This document shows positions 45,581 to 54,929 of a DNA stretch of 64,000 bases, in pieces. How positions within the stretch are numbered: the stretch's first letter is position 1; each line of letters opens with the position of its first letter. This DNA is from Tsuneonella rigui (GTDB taxonomy: Bacteria > Pseudomonadota > Alphaproteobacteria > Sphingomonadales > Sphingomonadaceae). Made by a program: the position numbers and the translations under genes. The notes under the pieces are model-generated. The model ran no database searches. It was not told the DNA's origin and was given only the letters and a program-made list of their open reading frames with translations. Where the stretch lies: NCBI RefSeq assembly GCF_003958625.1, contig NZ_RSEL01000024.1:106650-170649 (forward strand). The letters run 5' to 3'.

Positions 45581-46619
45581 CGGACCAGCCGAAGCGGAAG
45601 CCCTCCATCGCCAGGCCCGGCCCAAAGGCGAGCGCGACCCCGCTGGCGGGCTTCTTCCGCAGGATGCGCTCCAGCGCGAACATCAGCGTGGAGGAACTCA
45701 TGTTGCCGCACATCCGCAGAACCTCGCGGCTCTCGTCAAGCGCGGTCGGCGGCAGGTGCAGCCCCTTCTCGACCGCGTCGAGGATCGAGCGGCCGCCGGC
45801 GTGGACCGCCCAGCCCTCGATCTCGCTCGGCACCTGTCCGCCGGTGATCCGCTGCTGCACTCCGGGATCGGCGAGGGCGGCGGCAATTCGGCCGGGCACC
45901 TCGCCCGACAGGCGCATACGGAAGCCGGTGTCGCCGATCTGCCAAGTGATCAGATCCTCGCTGTCCTCAAGCGCTGCGGAGATACCTTCGCCAAGCGCCA
46001 GCCCCGCGCCGTCGCCGGTGACGATCGCCGCCGCCGCGCCGTCGCCGAACTGCGCGCCCATCAAGAGCGGTTCAAGGTCCATTTCCTCGGCGTGATGAAG
46101 CGACGACAGCTCGACAGTCACCACGACCACCCGCGCATCGGGCTGAGAACGCACGATGTGCCGCGCGGTCCGGAGCGCGGTGACGGCGGCGTAGCAGCCC
46201 ATGAAACCAATCAGCACCCGCTCGATGTCGTCCGCCAACCCCAGCCGACGGGCTATGACCTGGTCGATCCCCGGCGCCACGAAGCCGGTGCAGCTCGCCA
46301 CCACGATGTGCGTCGGCGCGCCCAATTCGGGCAACTTGCCGATCGCCTTCAGCGCCAGCTCGGGCGCCTCGCGCGCGTAGATCTCCATGCGTGCCGACGT
46401 CGAAGGCGGCTCCCCGCCGTAAAAGCCGATGCCTTCGTCGAGCCGCGCGTCTTCCTCGGTCAGCACCGACCAACGGTGCTCAATACCCGAGCGCTGCGCC
46501 ATCCGATCGTAGAGCTTGGCGTCGCGGCTCTCGCCCAGCTTGGACAAAGCCCATCGGCGATAGTCTTTCTCGAAGTCAAGGTCCGGAACCGCGGTCGCGA
46601 TCGCCGTCAGGGTGGCCAT
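45570..46619 (-). CDS. Type III polyketide synthase
   Basis: A 349-residue chalcone/stilbene-synthase-fold enzyme. The catalytic triad is intact: Cys142 in GFMGCYAAV, His273 in WAVHAGGRSIL and Asn306 in MCGNMSSST. Other family blocks are VVASCTGFVAPGID and FGPGLAMEGFRF. Bacterial members extend acyl-CoA with malonyl-CoA to alkylresorcinols or pyrones. It heads a three-gene overlapping operon with a methyltransferase and a flavoprotein, the layout of phenolic-lipid or alkylquinone clusters. Confidence 0.93.
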   Translation of the reverse strand: MATLTAIATAVPDLDFEKDYRRWALSKLGESRDAKLYDRMAQRSGIEHRWSVLTEEDARLDEGIGFYGGEPPSTSARMEIYAREAPELALKAIGKLPELGAPTHIVVASCTGFVAPGIDQVIARRLGLADDIERVLIGFMGCYAAVTALRTARHIVRSQPDARVVVVTVELSSLHHAEEMDLEPLLMGAQFGDGAAAAIVTGDGAGLALGEGISAALEDSEDLITWQIGDTGFRMRLSGEVPGRIAAALADPGVQQRITGGQVPSEIEGWAVHAGGRSILDAVEKGLHLPPTALDESREVLRMCGNMSSSTLMFALERILRKKPASGVALAFGPGLAMEGFRFGWSDAG

Positions 46620-46675
46620 GAAGCGTGGGTTCCGTCGCTAGTTGAAACCCAAACGCCGGGCGCTTCGCTTTGTGC

Positions 46676-48742
46676 CTAATCGAGCGGCGGCAGGCTGGCG
46701 CGCAGTTCCTCGACCCACACGTCTGCCACCGCGTCAGACGGCGCGCGCCAATCGCCGCGCGGGCTGACTGCGCCGCCGGCGCTGACCTTGGGTCCGTTGG
46801 GCAAAGCGCTGCGCTTGAACTGGGCGAAGCCGAAGAAGCGCTTCACGAAGTTCTCCAGCCAGTGCGCGATCGTGGCGAGATCGTACTGGTTGCGCCCGCC
46901 TTCCGGAAATTCCGCCGGCCAGCGCCCGCGCGAAGCATCACGCCACGCGTGCCAGGCGAGGAACGCCACTTTGCTGGGCCGCTGCCCGAAGCGGATCACG
47001 TGGTGCATGAAGAAGTCGTTGAGCTCGTAGGGGCCGATCTTGCCCTCGGTGCTCTGCATCTGCCCGTCGGCATCGGCGGGCACCAGCTCGGGGCTGATCT
47101 CCTGCGCCAGGATCGCCTCGAGCACCGCGTCGGTTGCGGGATCGAGCTGATCCGTACGCGCGGTCCAGCGGATGAGGTACTGGATCAGCGTCTTGGGCAG
47201 GCCGGCGTTGACCCCGTAGTGGCTCATCTGGTCGCCGACACCATAGGTGCACCAGCCCAGCGCCAGCTCGCTCATGTCGCCGGTGCCGATGACGAAGCCG
47301 TTGTGCTGTCCAGCGAGGCGGAACAGGTAATCGGTCCTGAGCCCGGCCTGCACGTTTTCGAACGTGGTGTCGTACACCGGCTCGCCGCGTCCGAAGGGAT
47401 GGCCGATCGCCTCCAGCATGGTCCGCGCGGCGGGCCTTATGTCGATCTCGTCGGCGGTGATGCCGAGCGCGTTCATCAGCTTCCAGGCGTTGGACTTTGT
47501 GCCCTCGGAGGTTCCAAACCCAGGCATCGTATAACCGCGGATGGTCGTGCGCGGCAGGCCGAGCCGGTCGCACACCTTGGCCGCGACGATCAGCGCGTGG
47601 GTGGAATCGAGCCCGCCCGAGACGCCTATGATCATGGCCGAGCCGCGGGTGCTTTCGAACCGTCGCATCAGGCCATCGACCTGGATGTTGAACGCCTCGA
47701 AGCAATCCTCGTCGAGCTTTTCGGGCCGGTTGGGCACGAACGGGAAGCGGCGCACCGGGCGCACAAGGCCGATGTCGCCCTGCGCCGGCTGATGCTCGAA
47801 GCTGACCGTGCGGAAGAAGTCCTCCGGCCGCCCCTCCTCGCAAGCGTCGTTCCAGGTCTGCATGCGCATCCGGTCGCTGAGGATGCGGTCGCAATCGATA
47901 TCGGCGATGCACAGCTCGGGGCTCAGCGAGAAGCGCTCGCTTTCGGCCATCAGGTCGCCGAGCTCGTAGATCATGCCCTGGCCGTCCCACGCCAGGTCGG
48001 TCGTGCTCTCGCCGTGACCGGCGGCGGAGTAAATGTAGGCCGCCGCCGCGCGCGAGCTTTGCGAGCGGCACAGCATATGGCGCTCGTCGCTCTTGCCGAT
48101 GACGATGTTCGAGGCGCTGAGGTTGGCGAGAATGGTCGCCCCGGCCATCGCGGCGTAGGTCGAGGGCGGGATCGGCGACCAGAAGTCCTCGCAGATCTCG
48201 ATGCCCAGCCTGAATCCCGGCAGGTTGTCGGCCGCGAAGATCAAATCGGTGCCGAACGGCGCTTCCTCGCCGTTCACCGTGATATCGAGGCCCTGGATCT
48301 GGCGCCCGTTGGCGAACCAGCGTTTCTCGTAGAACTCGCGGTAGTTGGGCAGGTAGCTCTTGGGCACCACGCCGAGCAGCCGCCCGCGGTGGATCGCCAG
48401 CGCGCAGTTGTAGATCCGACCGTTGTGCCGCAGCGGCGCCCCGATCACCAGCAGCGGCACGAGGTCCGCGCTAGCCTCCACGATCTTCGCCACCCGCGCC
48501 TCGACCGCATCGAGCAGCGCGAGCTGCATGTGCAGGTCGTCGAGCGCGTAGGAGGACAGGCACAGCTCGGGATAGATCAGCAGGTCGACATGCGCGTTAT
48601 GCGCCCGGCGCGCCTCGTCGAGGATCGCCTCGCAGTTGAACGCGACATCGGCGGTGCGGACCTTGGGCGTGCTGGCGGCGGCGCGGATCAGCCCGTGGGC
48701 GTGGAGCGAATAGAACGGGTGGTCGCGGGTCTCGGTGCTCAT
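46676..48742 (-). CDS. nadE: Glutamine-dependent NAD+ synthase
   Basis: A 688-residue two-domain enzyme. The N-terminal nitrilase-type glutaminase has the triad Glu in LIYPELCLSSYAL, Lys in VPKSYLPNYREFYE and Cys in GIEICEDFW. The C-terminal NAD synthase has the PP-loop GVSGGLDSTHALIV and GTGDMSELALGWCTYG. It converts nicotinate adenine dinucleotide to NAD+. The start overlaps the pncC stop by ATGA. Confidence 0.96.
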   Translation of the reverse strand: MSTETRDHPFYSLHAHGLIRAAASTPKVRTADVAFNCEAILDEARRAHNAHVDLLIYPELCLSSYALDDLHMQLALLDAVEARVAKIVEASADLVPLLVIGAPLRHNGRIYNCALAIHRGRLLGVVPKSYLPNYREFYEKRWFANGRQIQGLDITVNGEEAPFGTDLIFAADNLPGFRLGIEICEDFWSPIPPSTYAAMAGATILANLSASNIVIGKSDERHMLCRSQSSRAAAAYIYSAAGHGESTTDLAWDGQGMIYELGDLMAESERFSLSPELCIADIDCDRILSDRMRMQTWNDACEEGRPEDFFRTVSFEHQPAQGDIGLVRPVRRFPFVPNRPEKLDEDCFEAFNIQVDGLMRRFESTRGSAMIIGVSGGLDSTHALIVAAKVCDRLGLPRTTIRGYTMPGFGTSEGTKSNAWKLMNALGITADEIDIRPAARTMLEAIGHPFGRGEPVYDTTFENVQAGLRTDYLFRLAGQHNGFVIGTGDMSELALGWCTYGVGDQMSHYGVNAGLPKTLIQYLIRWTARTDQLDPATDAVLEAILAQEISPELVPADADGQMQSTEGKIGPYELNDFFMHHVIRFGQRPSKVAFLAWHAWRDASRGRWPAEFPEGGRNQYDLATIAHWLENFVKRFFGFAQFKRSALPNGPKVSAGGAVSPRGDWRAPSDAVADVWVEELRASLPPLD

Positions 48743-49260
48743 CCAATCGCTTCATCGAGCATCGCGAGCGCGACTTCAAGCGCGGCGATCCGCACCCCCG
48801 CCCGGCCGATTGCGCCGAAATGCTCCTCGCGGTGGCAGGTCTTGCCGCCCTTGCGCGCGCAGCCGAAGTGAACGAGACCCTCTTCGTCATCCGGGCCCGC
48901 AGGACCGGCGAAGCCGGTGATCGACAGCGCGACATCCGCATTCGACCGCTCGAGCGCGCCCTTCGCCATCGCCACCGCGACGATCTCGCTCACCGCGTCG
49001 TTGGCCTTGATGATTTCCAGCGGGATGCCGAGGAGGTCGCTCTTGGCCTCGTCCGAATAGGTCACGAACCCGCGCTCGAACACGTGGCCGCGTCCGCGCA
49101 CATCGGTGAGCAGCGCGGCGAGAAGCCCGCCGGTGCAGCTTTCCGCCGTGGCGATCATCAGCTTCTTCTCGTGCGCCTTGTCGAGCACCTGGCAGGCCTT
49201 GCGCTCCAGCGCATCCGGTACGCTGTCGTGCAAGGTTTCGGCGGTTTTGTGCTGGCTCAT
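48739..49260 (-). CDS. pncC: CinA-family nicotinamide-nucleotide amidohydrolase
   Basis: A 173-residue CinA C-terminal domain protein. AESCTGGLLAALLTDVRG (catalytic Ser region), GFVTYSDEAKSDLLGIP and LSITGFAGPAGPDDE are the family motifs. PncC deamidates NMN to NaMN in the pyridine nucleotide cycle, which fits its coupling to nadE downstream. Confidence 0.93.
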   Translation of the reverse strand: MSQHKTAETLHDSVPDALERKACQVLDKAHEKKLMIATAESCTGGLLAALLTDVRGRGHVFERGFVTYSDEAKSDLLGIPLEIIKANDAVSEIVAVAMAKGALERSNADVALSITGFAGPAGPDDEEGLVHFGCARKGGKTCHREEHFGAIGRAGVRIAALEVALAMLDEAIG

Positions 49261-49308
49261 CGGCCATCAATGGTCCGCGGCGGGCGCGCGTTCCGAACGA
49301 AACGAAGG

Positions 49309-50316
49309 TTAAGCCTGCTTGAGCAGCTTGGCCGCCTTGGGCCCGCTTTCGAGCAGCTTGATCAGGCCGCGCTCCTCGCGGGTCAGCCACTTGCTCGCGC
49401 GCGGAAGCTTGAGCTTGGCACGCCATTTGATCTGGCTGTCGATCAGCGCAATCACCGCCGGGTGGATGTAGCTCTTGCGCGCCATCGTCGGCGTGTTGCC
49501 GAGGTGCTCGGCGACCTCGATGGTGAGCTGTTTAATGTTGAGCGGCCGCTCGGCTTCCGCGAGTAGCTTGAACGCCAGCGCGCTCGCGTGCCAGGTGCGA
49601 AAGTTCTTGGCGGTGAAGTAGTCCCCCATCGCGTTGCACAGGTACTCGTTGACGTCGGCCGAGCCGACGTTGTGTGCCTCACCGGCATCGTCGAGCCACT
49701 GGAACAGATGCTGGCCCGGCAGGTCCTGCACCTCGCGCACGAAGCGGGCGAGGCTCTTGTCGGTAATCTCGGTTTCGCGCAGCACGCCGCTCTTGGCCTT
49801 GAAGCGCAGCTTGAGCTTGGCACCCTTGAGCTTGGCGTGCCGGCGCAGCAGGGTGGTTGCGCCGAAGCTCTTGTTCTCCTTGGCGTAACTCGCATTTCCC
49901 ACCCGGATCGCGCCCAGATCGAGCAGGCGGATCACGCTCGCAACCGCCCGCTCGCGGGTCAGCTTACGCTTGGCGAGGTCCTTGGCGACGCGCTTGCGGA
50001 CTTTCGGGAGCAAGCGCCCGAACTTGGCCGTGCCGTCGAACTTCTCCGCCTCCTGACGGGTACGGAATTCGGGGTTGTAGCGGTACTGCTTGCGCCCGCG
50101 CGCATCGATGCCGGTGGCGAGCAGGTGACCGCAGTCGCTGGGGCAGTACCACGCATCGGTATAGGCAGGCGGGAGGGCAATCTTGTTGAGGCGCTCGATC
50201 TCGTCGCGGTCCGTGATCCGCTCGCCGTCGGGGTCGTAGTAGCCCCACCCGTGCGACAGCTTCTTGCGGGTGATCCCCGGCCCAGCGTCGTCCACGTATT
50301 CGAGTTGCGACGCCAT
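49309..50316 (-). CDS. DNA topoisomerase IB
   Basis: A poxvirus-type topoisomerase of about 335 residues starting at ATG 50316 (MASQLEYVDD); an upstream ATG at 50367 would add 17 residues that do not look conserved. Catalytic residues are visible: RVGNASYAKENKSFGATTL (Arg), KLRFKAKSG (Lys), NFRTWHASALAF (Arg/His) and the nucleophile Tyr in ARKSYIHPAV. It relaxes supercoils by forming a 3'-phosphotyrosine. Divergent from yghU. Confidence 0.94.
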   Translation of the reverse strand: MASQLEYVDDAGPGITRKKLSHGWGYYDPDGERITDRDEIERLNKIALPPAYTDAWYCPSDCGHLLATGIDARGRKQYRYNPEFRTRQEAEKFDGTAKFGRLLPKVRKRVAKDLAKRKLTRERAVASVIRLLDLGAIRVGNASYAKENKSFGATTLLRRHAKLKGAKLKLRFKAKSGVLRETEITDKSLARFVREVQDLPGQHLFQWLDDAGEAHNVGSADVNEYLCNAMGDYFTAKNFRTWHASALAFKLLAEAERPLNIKQLTIEVAEHLGNTPTMARKSYIHPAVIALIDSQIKWRAKLKLPRASKWLTREERGLIKLLESGPKAAKLLKQA

Positions 50317-50396
50317 CGATGCGGCCAACGTGCGCCCTGCCTTGCGGTTCCGGACGCGAGTGCGCATCTCCCTCGCAACATCACGGGAGCGTGCAC

Positions 50397-51275
50397 ATGG
50401 CCGATACGACTTATACCCCGCCCAAGGTCTGGGCCAACGACACCGAGAACGGCGGCGCCTTCGCCGGCATCAATCGCCCGACCGCCGGTGCGCGCGAGGA
50501 CAAGGAGCTGCCGGCCGGCGAACATCCGTTCCAGCTCTACTCGCTCGGCACGCCGAACGGGCAGAAGGTTACGGTCATGTTCGAGGAGCTGCTCGAGGCC
50601 GGGTACTCGGACGCCGAGTACGACGCGTGGATGGTCAACATCCGCGACGGCGACCAGTTTGGCAGCGGTTTCACCGCGCTCAACCCCAACGGCAAGATCC
50701 CCGCGCTGGAGGATCGCAGCGGCCCGACGCCGTTCCGCGTGTTCGAGAGCGGCGCGATCCTGCTGCACCTCGCCGAGAAGTTCGGCTTCCTGCTTCCGCG
50801 CGAAAATCCCGCGCGCGCCGAGGTGCTGAGCTGGCTGATGTGGCAGATGGGCACGGCGCCGTTCATCGGCGGCGGCTTCGGCCACTTCTACGCCTATGCG
50901 CCCGAGAAGTTCGAGTACCCGATCAACCGCTACGCGATGGAAACCAAGCGCATCTTCTCGGTCGCGGACAACCAGCTCGGGCAGACCGAGTACCTCGCGG
51001 GCAACGACTATTCGATCGCTGACATTGCCGCCTACGGCTGGTTTGGCGCGCTGATCCGCGGCGATGCCTACGGCGACGCGGCGACCTTCCTGTCGATGCA
51101 CGAGTACGCCAACGTCGCCCGCTGGGTTCGCGCGATCGACGCGCGGCCGGCGGCGCGCCGCGGTCGGATCGTCAACACCGCCACGATGCGCGAACGCCAT
51201 TCTGCCGCCGACTTTGACGCGGTCGAAGACCAGAGCCTGCTCAGCGAAGTGAAGTGGAAGACGGACGCCCAGTGA
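50397..51275 (+). CDS. yghU: YghU-type glutathione S-transferase
   Basis: A 292-residue Nu-class GST. Thioredoxin-like domain with FQLYSLGTPNGQKVTVMFEE and ALNPNGKIPALED, then an all-helical domain ending VARWVRAIDARPAARRGR. The N-terminus TYTPPKVWANDTENGG and AGINRPTAGAREDKELP match YghU. It binds two glutathiones and shows disulfide-bond reductase activity in characterised homologues. Confidence 0.93.
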   Translation: MADTTYTPPKVWANDTENGGAFAGINRPTAGAREDKELPAGEHPFQLYSLGTPNGQKVTVMFEELLEAGYSDAEYDAWMVNIRDGDQFGSGFTALNPNGKIPALEDRSGPTPFRVFESGAILLHLAEKFGFLLPRENPARAEVLSWLMWQMGTAPFIGGGFGHFYAYAPEKFEYPINRYAMETKRIFSVADNQLGQTEYLAGNDYSIADIAAYGWFGALIRGDAYGDAATFLSMHEYANVARWVRAIDARPAARRGRIVNTATMRERHSAADFDAVEDQSLLSEVKWKTDAQ

Positions 51276-51319
51276 GGCTTCCCTTAAGCGAGGGCCTCGC
51301 TATAGGGGCGCCTCGCTGC

Positions 51320-51394
51320 TGGGGCGTCGCCAAGTGGTAAGGCACCGGTTTTTGGTACCGGCATTCGCAGGTTCGAATCCTGCCGCCCCAGCCA
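51320..51394 (+). tRNA. tRNA-Gln (UUG)
   Basis: A cloverleaf with acceptor TGGGGCG/CGCCCCA, anticodon stem CCGGT/ACCGG around loop TTTTGGT (anticodon TTG), T arm GCAGG TTCGAAT CCTGC, discriminator G and encoded CCA. It reads CAA codons. Confidence 0.98.
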
Positions 51395-51398
51395 GCAG

Positions 51399-52385
51399 CT
51401 AAGCAGCGCTACGATCGATTTTTGATCGCACCGCTTCGGCCTGCGCCATGATGTTGGCGACCAGTTCCTTGCACGTCGGGATGTCGTGGATCAGCGCCTG
51501 GCTCTGGCCGCTCGACCAGATGCCGCCGTCGACATCGCCCTGCTGATCGACCGCCACGCGCGCGCGGGCGCCAGACATCAACTCGCGCACGTCGTCGAAG
51601 GTGGTCGAAGGATCGCGCTGAATCTCAGCGACTCTCTCCGACACTGCGTTGCGAGCCACACGCGCGGTGTTGCGTAGATTACGTCCCACGAGGACCGTAT
51701 CGAGCTCGGTGTTCTCGACGATCTTCTGCTTAACGTTGGGATGGATGCGGGCCTCCTGCGTGGCGCAGAAGCGGGTGCCCATGTTGACCGCGTCGGCCCC
51801 CAGCGCGAGCGCAGCGACCAGGCTGCGGCCGTCGGCCATGCCGCCGCTGGCGACGATCGGCGTGTCGGGCAGCGCATCGACGGTCGCGGGCAGGAGCACG
51901 ATCAGTCCGACGTCGTCCTCGCCCGGGTGGCCGGCGCATTCGAACCCATCGATGCTGATCACGTCGACGCCCTTGCGCACCGCACTCTCCGAATGACGTA
52001 CGCTGGTGCACTTGTGGATCACCCTGACCCCGGCCTCCTTGAACGCCGGCAGGTGATCGGTCGGCGCGCGGCCCGCGGTTTCGACGATCTTGAGCCCGCT
52101 CTCGATGATCGCCTCGCGATACTCGTCGTAGGGGATCGGGTTGATCGAGGGCAGCAGGGTGAGGTTCACGCCGAAGGGTTTGTTGGTCAGGCCGCGGACC
52201 TTGTCGATCTCTTCCTTCAGCGCCGCGCCCGAGGGAAACATATGCGCGGTGATGAAGCCCAGCGCGCCGGCTTCGGCCACGGCGGCGACCAATTCGCCGT
52301 AGCCGACTCCGGTCATCCCGCCCATGATGATCGGGGTTTCGATGCCGAACATCTCGGTGATCCGGGTCTTGAAGGCCATCGTCAC
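51399..52385 (-). CDS. NAD(P)H-dependent flavin oxidoreductase, nitronate monooxygenase-like
   Basis: A 328-residue FMN TIM-barrel enzyme of the 2-nitropropane dioxygenase family: FGIETPIIMGGMTGVGYGEL, GALGFITAHMF, DGFECAGHPGEDDVG, PIVASGGMADGRSLVAALAL and GADAVNMGTRFCATQEA. It lacks a clear signal peptide. Members oxidise nitronates or reduce quinones with NADH. ATG 52379 is an equally good start. Divergent from the AraC-like gene. Confidence 0.9.
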   Translation of the reverse strand: MTMAFKTRITEMFGIETPIIMGGMTGVGYGELVAAVAEAGALGFITAHMFPSGAALKEEIDKVRGLTNKPFGVNLTLLPSINPIPYDEYREAIIESGLKIVETAGRAPTDHLPAFKEAGVRVIHKCTSVRHSESAVRKGVDVISIDGFECAGHPGEDDVGLIVLLPATVDALPDTPIVASGGMADGRSLVAALALGADAVNMGTRFCATQEARIHPNVKQKIVENTELDTVLVGRNLRNTARVARNAVSERVAEIQRDPSTTFDDVRELMSGARARVAVDQQGDVDGGIWSSGQSQALIHDIPTCKELVANIMAQAEAVRSKIDRSAA

Positions 52386-52542
52386 GCTCTCCCACTAGCT
52401 TTACGTTTCCGTCAACGTGACGTGGAGTCGCGGGACAGGCAAGCGAAATGCAAGCCTCAAACCCTTCGTTAGGCGCGCGGCATAGCTTCCGGCCCAACTT
52501 GTTCGTTTGTTCGCAGTCGGATAGCGTCGCGGTTCGTTTTCG

Positions 52543-53487
52543 ATGGAGTCGCCCATCCCGACCCGTTCACCGGCATTGTCGACCGGCGACGACCGACAAC
52601 TTACCCGCGCCAGCTCGGTGCGGATGGAACTGTTCGCGCCTCCGCCGGAAGTTGCGCCATTCGTCACAACCTTTTTCCGCATGCGCTGCGACGATGTTCA
52701 GATTCGCGACGTGCAGCCGTCTTCGATCGGCATCATCGCACTGATGGCGCGGGGGACGGGACAGATGCGTTTCCTCGACGGCCGCGTCGAACCCAGCCAT
52801 CGGCTGATGGTGGTCACCCCTTCGGGCGCTGCGGCAACGTTCGAGATCGACGGTCCGTGGGAGGCATTCGGCGCCATGCTCAGTCCGATCGGCTGGGCGA
52901 GCTTGACCGGCCTGTGCGCCGCCGAGCATGGCAACCACCTGTATGACGGCAAGGATGTCCTCCCCCCGCCGCTCGTTACCGCGAGCCATGAATTGCTCGG
53001 CGACTTCGATCAGCTCGCGCCGGAACAGATGAGCGCTGCCCTGAGTGCGGCAATCCTGGAGAGCGTGCGCCCGCTCCCGGCGGCCCACGTCGCCTTCATC
53101 AAGACGGTCGTGGAATGGCTCGCGGAATCGCTTTCGCCCAAGCTGGACGAGTTGCTCGAACGCGTCGCTTACGGCCCGCGTCAAGTACAGCGGCTCGCCG
53201 AACGTTACTTCGGCCTCACGCCGAGCAAGCTTGCGCGCAAGTACCGCGCGCTGCGCGCCGCCGTGCTGCTGTCCCGCCCGTCGGTCACCGACGACGAGAT
53301 CGCCGCGGTGCAGGACCATTTCTACGACCAACCGCACATGATCCGCGAGATGCGCCTGTTCGCAGGACGCACCCCGGCGCGGATTGCGGACCCTAATGCG
53401 CCCTACCTGTCGGCGTTCCTCGACCTGCGAAACTTCCGCGAGGCGGGGCCGCGCATGGCGCCTATACCGAAGGACCTTCGGGCCTAG
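52543..53487 (+). CDS. AraC family transcriptional regulator
   Basis: A 314-residue regulator. The N-terminal ligand domain resembles AraC members with EPSHRLMVVTPSGAAATFEI. The C-terminal HTH is QVQRLAERYFGLTPSKLARKYRALRAA, followed by the second HTH (YDQPHMIREMRLFAGRTP). It lies divergent from the nitronate monooxygenase-like gene and convergent with chrA, so it may regulate either. The ligand is unknown. Confidence 0.87.
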   Translation: MESPIPTRSPALSTGDDRQLTRASSVRMELFAPPPEVAPFVTTFFRMRCDDVQIRDVQPSSIGIIALMARGTGQMRFLDGRVEPSHRLMVVTPSGAAATFEIDGPWEAFGAMLSPIGWASLTGLCAAEHGNHLYDGKDVLPPPLVTASHELLGDFDQLAPEQMSAALSAAILESVRPLPAAHVAFIKTVVEWLAESLSPKLDELLERVAYGPRQVQRLAERYFGLTPSKLARKYRALRAAVLLSRPSVTDDEIAAVQDHFYDQPHMIREMRLFAGRTPARIADPNAPYLSAFLDLRNFREAGPRMAPIPKDLRA

Positions 53488-54800
53488 ACGAACGCCGACA
53501 GCAGCAAACCGCTCGCGGCTGCGATGACGAGCGTGCGCACGATGGACCAGCGTAGCGCGAAGATGAGCACTGCGGCTAAAACGGCGATCGCAGCTGCCCG
53601 CCAGTCGAACGTTGCGAGGTCGGGCACCTGCAACTTCAAGCCAGCCATGCTCACTGTCGACACTGTGGCGAACAGCACATGCAACGCAAACCATAGTGCT
53701 AGGTTGGCGATCACACCGACCACCGCCGCAGTCACGGCAGCCAACCCCCCCTTGAGCGAGGAGGCGCGCTGGAGCCGGTCCATCCACGGCGCCACGGCGA
53801 AGATCCACAGGAAGCACGGCGCGAAGGTTACCCACGTCGTCAACGCCGCGCCGAGCACGCCGGCGACGATCGGCGCGAACGGCTCGGGCGCGCGGAATGC
53901 CGCAAGATAGCCGACGAACTGGGTGACCATGATCAGCGGCCCGGGCGTGGTTTCCGCAAGGCCCAACCCGTCGGCCATCTCGCCCCCGCTGAGCCAGCCG
54001 AAGCCGGTCACCGCCTCCTGCGCCATGTACGACAGCACCGCGTAGGCTCCGCCGAAGGTCACCACCGCTAGCTGCGAGAAAAATACGCCAATGTCCCACA
54101 ACACGTGGTCACGGCCTAGAAAGACCAGCACCGCTGCCATCGGCGCTCCCCAGATCGCCAGCCATATGACCATCGCGCGCACAGTCGCTCCCCATGGGCT
54201 CGGCAATCTCTCTGTCGCCGGCGGGACGGTCTTCAACGCCAACAGGTCCGGCCGCAACTTGCCGATGAGCCCGCCGATCACCAGCGCGCCGCCGACCACC
54301 AGCGGAAACGGCGCGTCGAACAAGAACAGCAGAGCGAAGGCCACGATTGCAAGCGTGCGCTGGACCGGCGTCTTGATCGCCCGCCCGGCGATCCGCAGCA
54401 GCGCTTGGACGATGATCGCGAGCACCGCCGCCTTGATCCCAAGGAAGATCGCGGCGAACCAGTCGAGATCGGCTGCGAGCCCATAGAGGATCGACAGCGC
54501 GAGCATCACCAGTGCGCCCGGTATCACGAACAACGCGCCCGCGACCGCCCCGCCCTTCCATCCGTGCAGCTTCCACCCCATCCACGTCGCAAGTTGCTGC
54601 GCCTCGGGTCCCGGCAGCAAGTGACACAGGTTGAGCGCCTGGAGGTAATCCTCCTCCTCCACCCAGCGGCGATCGTCGACCAGCTCGCGGTGCATCAGCG
54701 CGATCTGGCCGGCGGGGCCGCCGAACGAGAGGCAGCCGATCCGCGCTGAAACGCGGACCAACTCTGGAAAGCTCGGATGATTCAAGGGAATGGGCCCCAT
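53484..54800 (-). CDS. chrA: Chromate efflux transporter
   Basis: A 438-residue long-chain CHR transporter with two homologous halves of about five to six helices each. Family motifs: RIGCLSFGGPAGQIALMHRE near the N-terminus and VVTFGGAYAVLSYMAQEAV in the second half, with EEDYLQALNLCHLLPGPEAQQ and GGEMADGLGLAETTPGPLI. It exports chromate by anion exchange. ATG 54800 chosen; a GTG three codons earlier is possible. Confidence 0.93.
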   Translation of the reverse strand: MGPIPLNHPSFPELVRVSARIGCLSFGGPAGQIALMHRELVDDRRWVEEEDYLQALNLCHLLPGPEAQQLATWMGWKLHGWKGGAVAGALFVIPGALVMLALSILYGLAADLDWFAAIFLGIKAAVLAIIVQALLRIAGRAIKTPVQRTLAIVAFALLFLFDAPFPLVVGGALVIGGLIGKLRPDLLALKTVPPATERLPSPWGATVRAMVIWLAIWGAPMAAVLVFLGRDHVLWDIGVFFSQLAVVTFGGAYAVLSYMAQEAVTGFGWLSGGEMADGLGLAETTPGPLIMVTQFVGYLAAFRAPEPFAPIVAGVLGAALTTWVTFAPCFLWIFAVAPWMDRLQRASSLKGGLAAVTAAVVGVIANLALWFALHVLFATVSTVSMAGLKLQVPDLATFDWRAAAIAVLAAVLIFALRWSIVRTLVIAAASGLLLSAFV

Positions 54801-54929
54801 GCTGGTCACACCTTCTGCCCCGCAGCGGCGGGGTGTTGAAGGCAACGCTTGGGCACGGGGCCTGACCGGGAGGTTGCTTTATCCCGTTCCCTTGCGGGTA
54901 TCATACGGAAGGCGCGGCGGGCAACCGCC

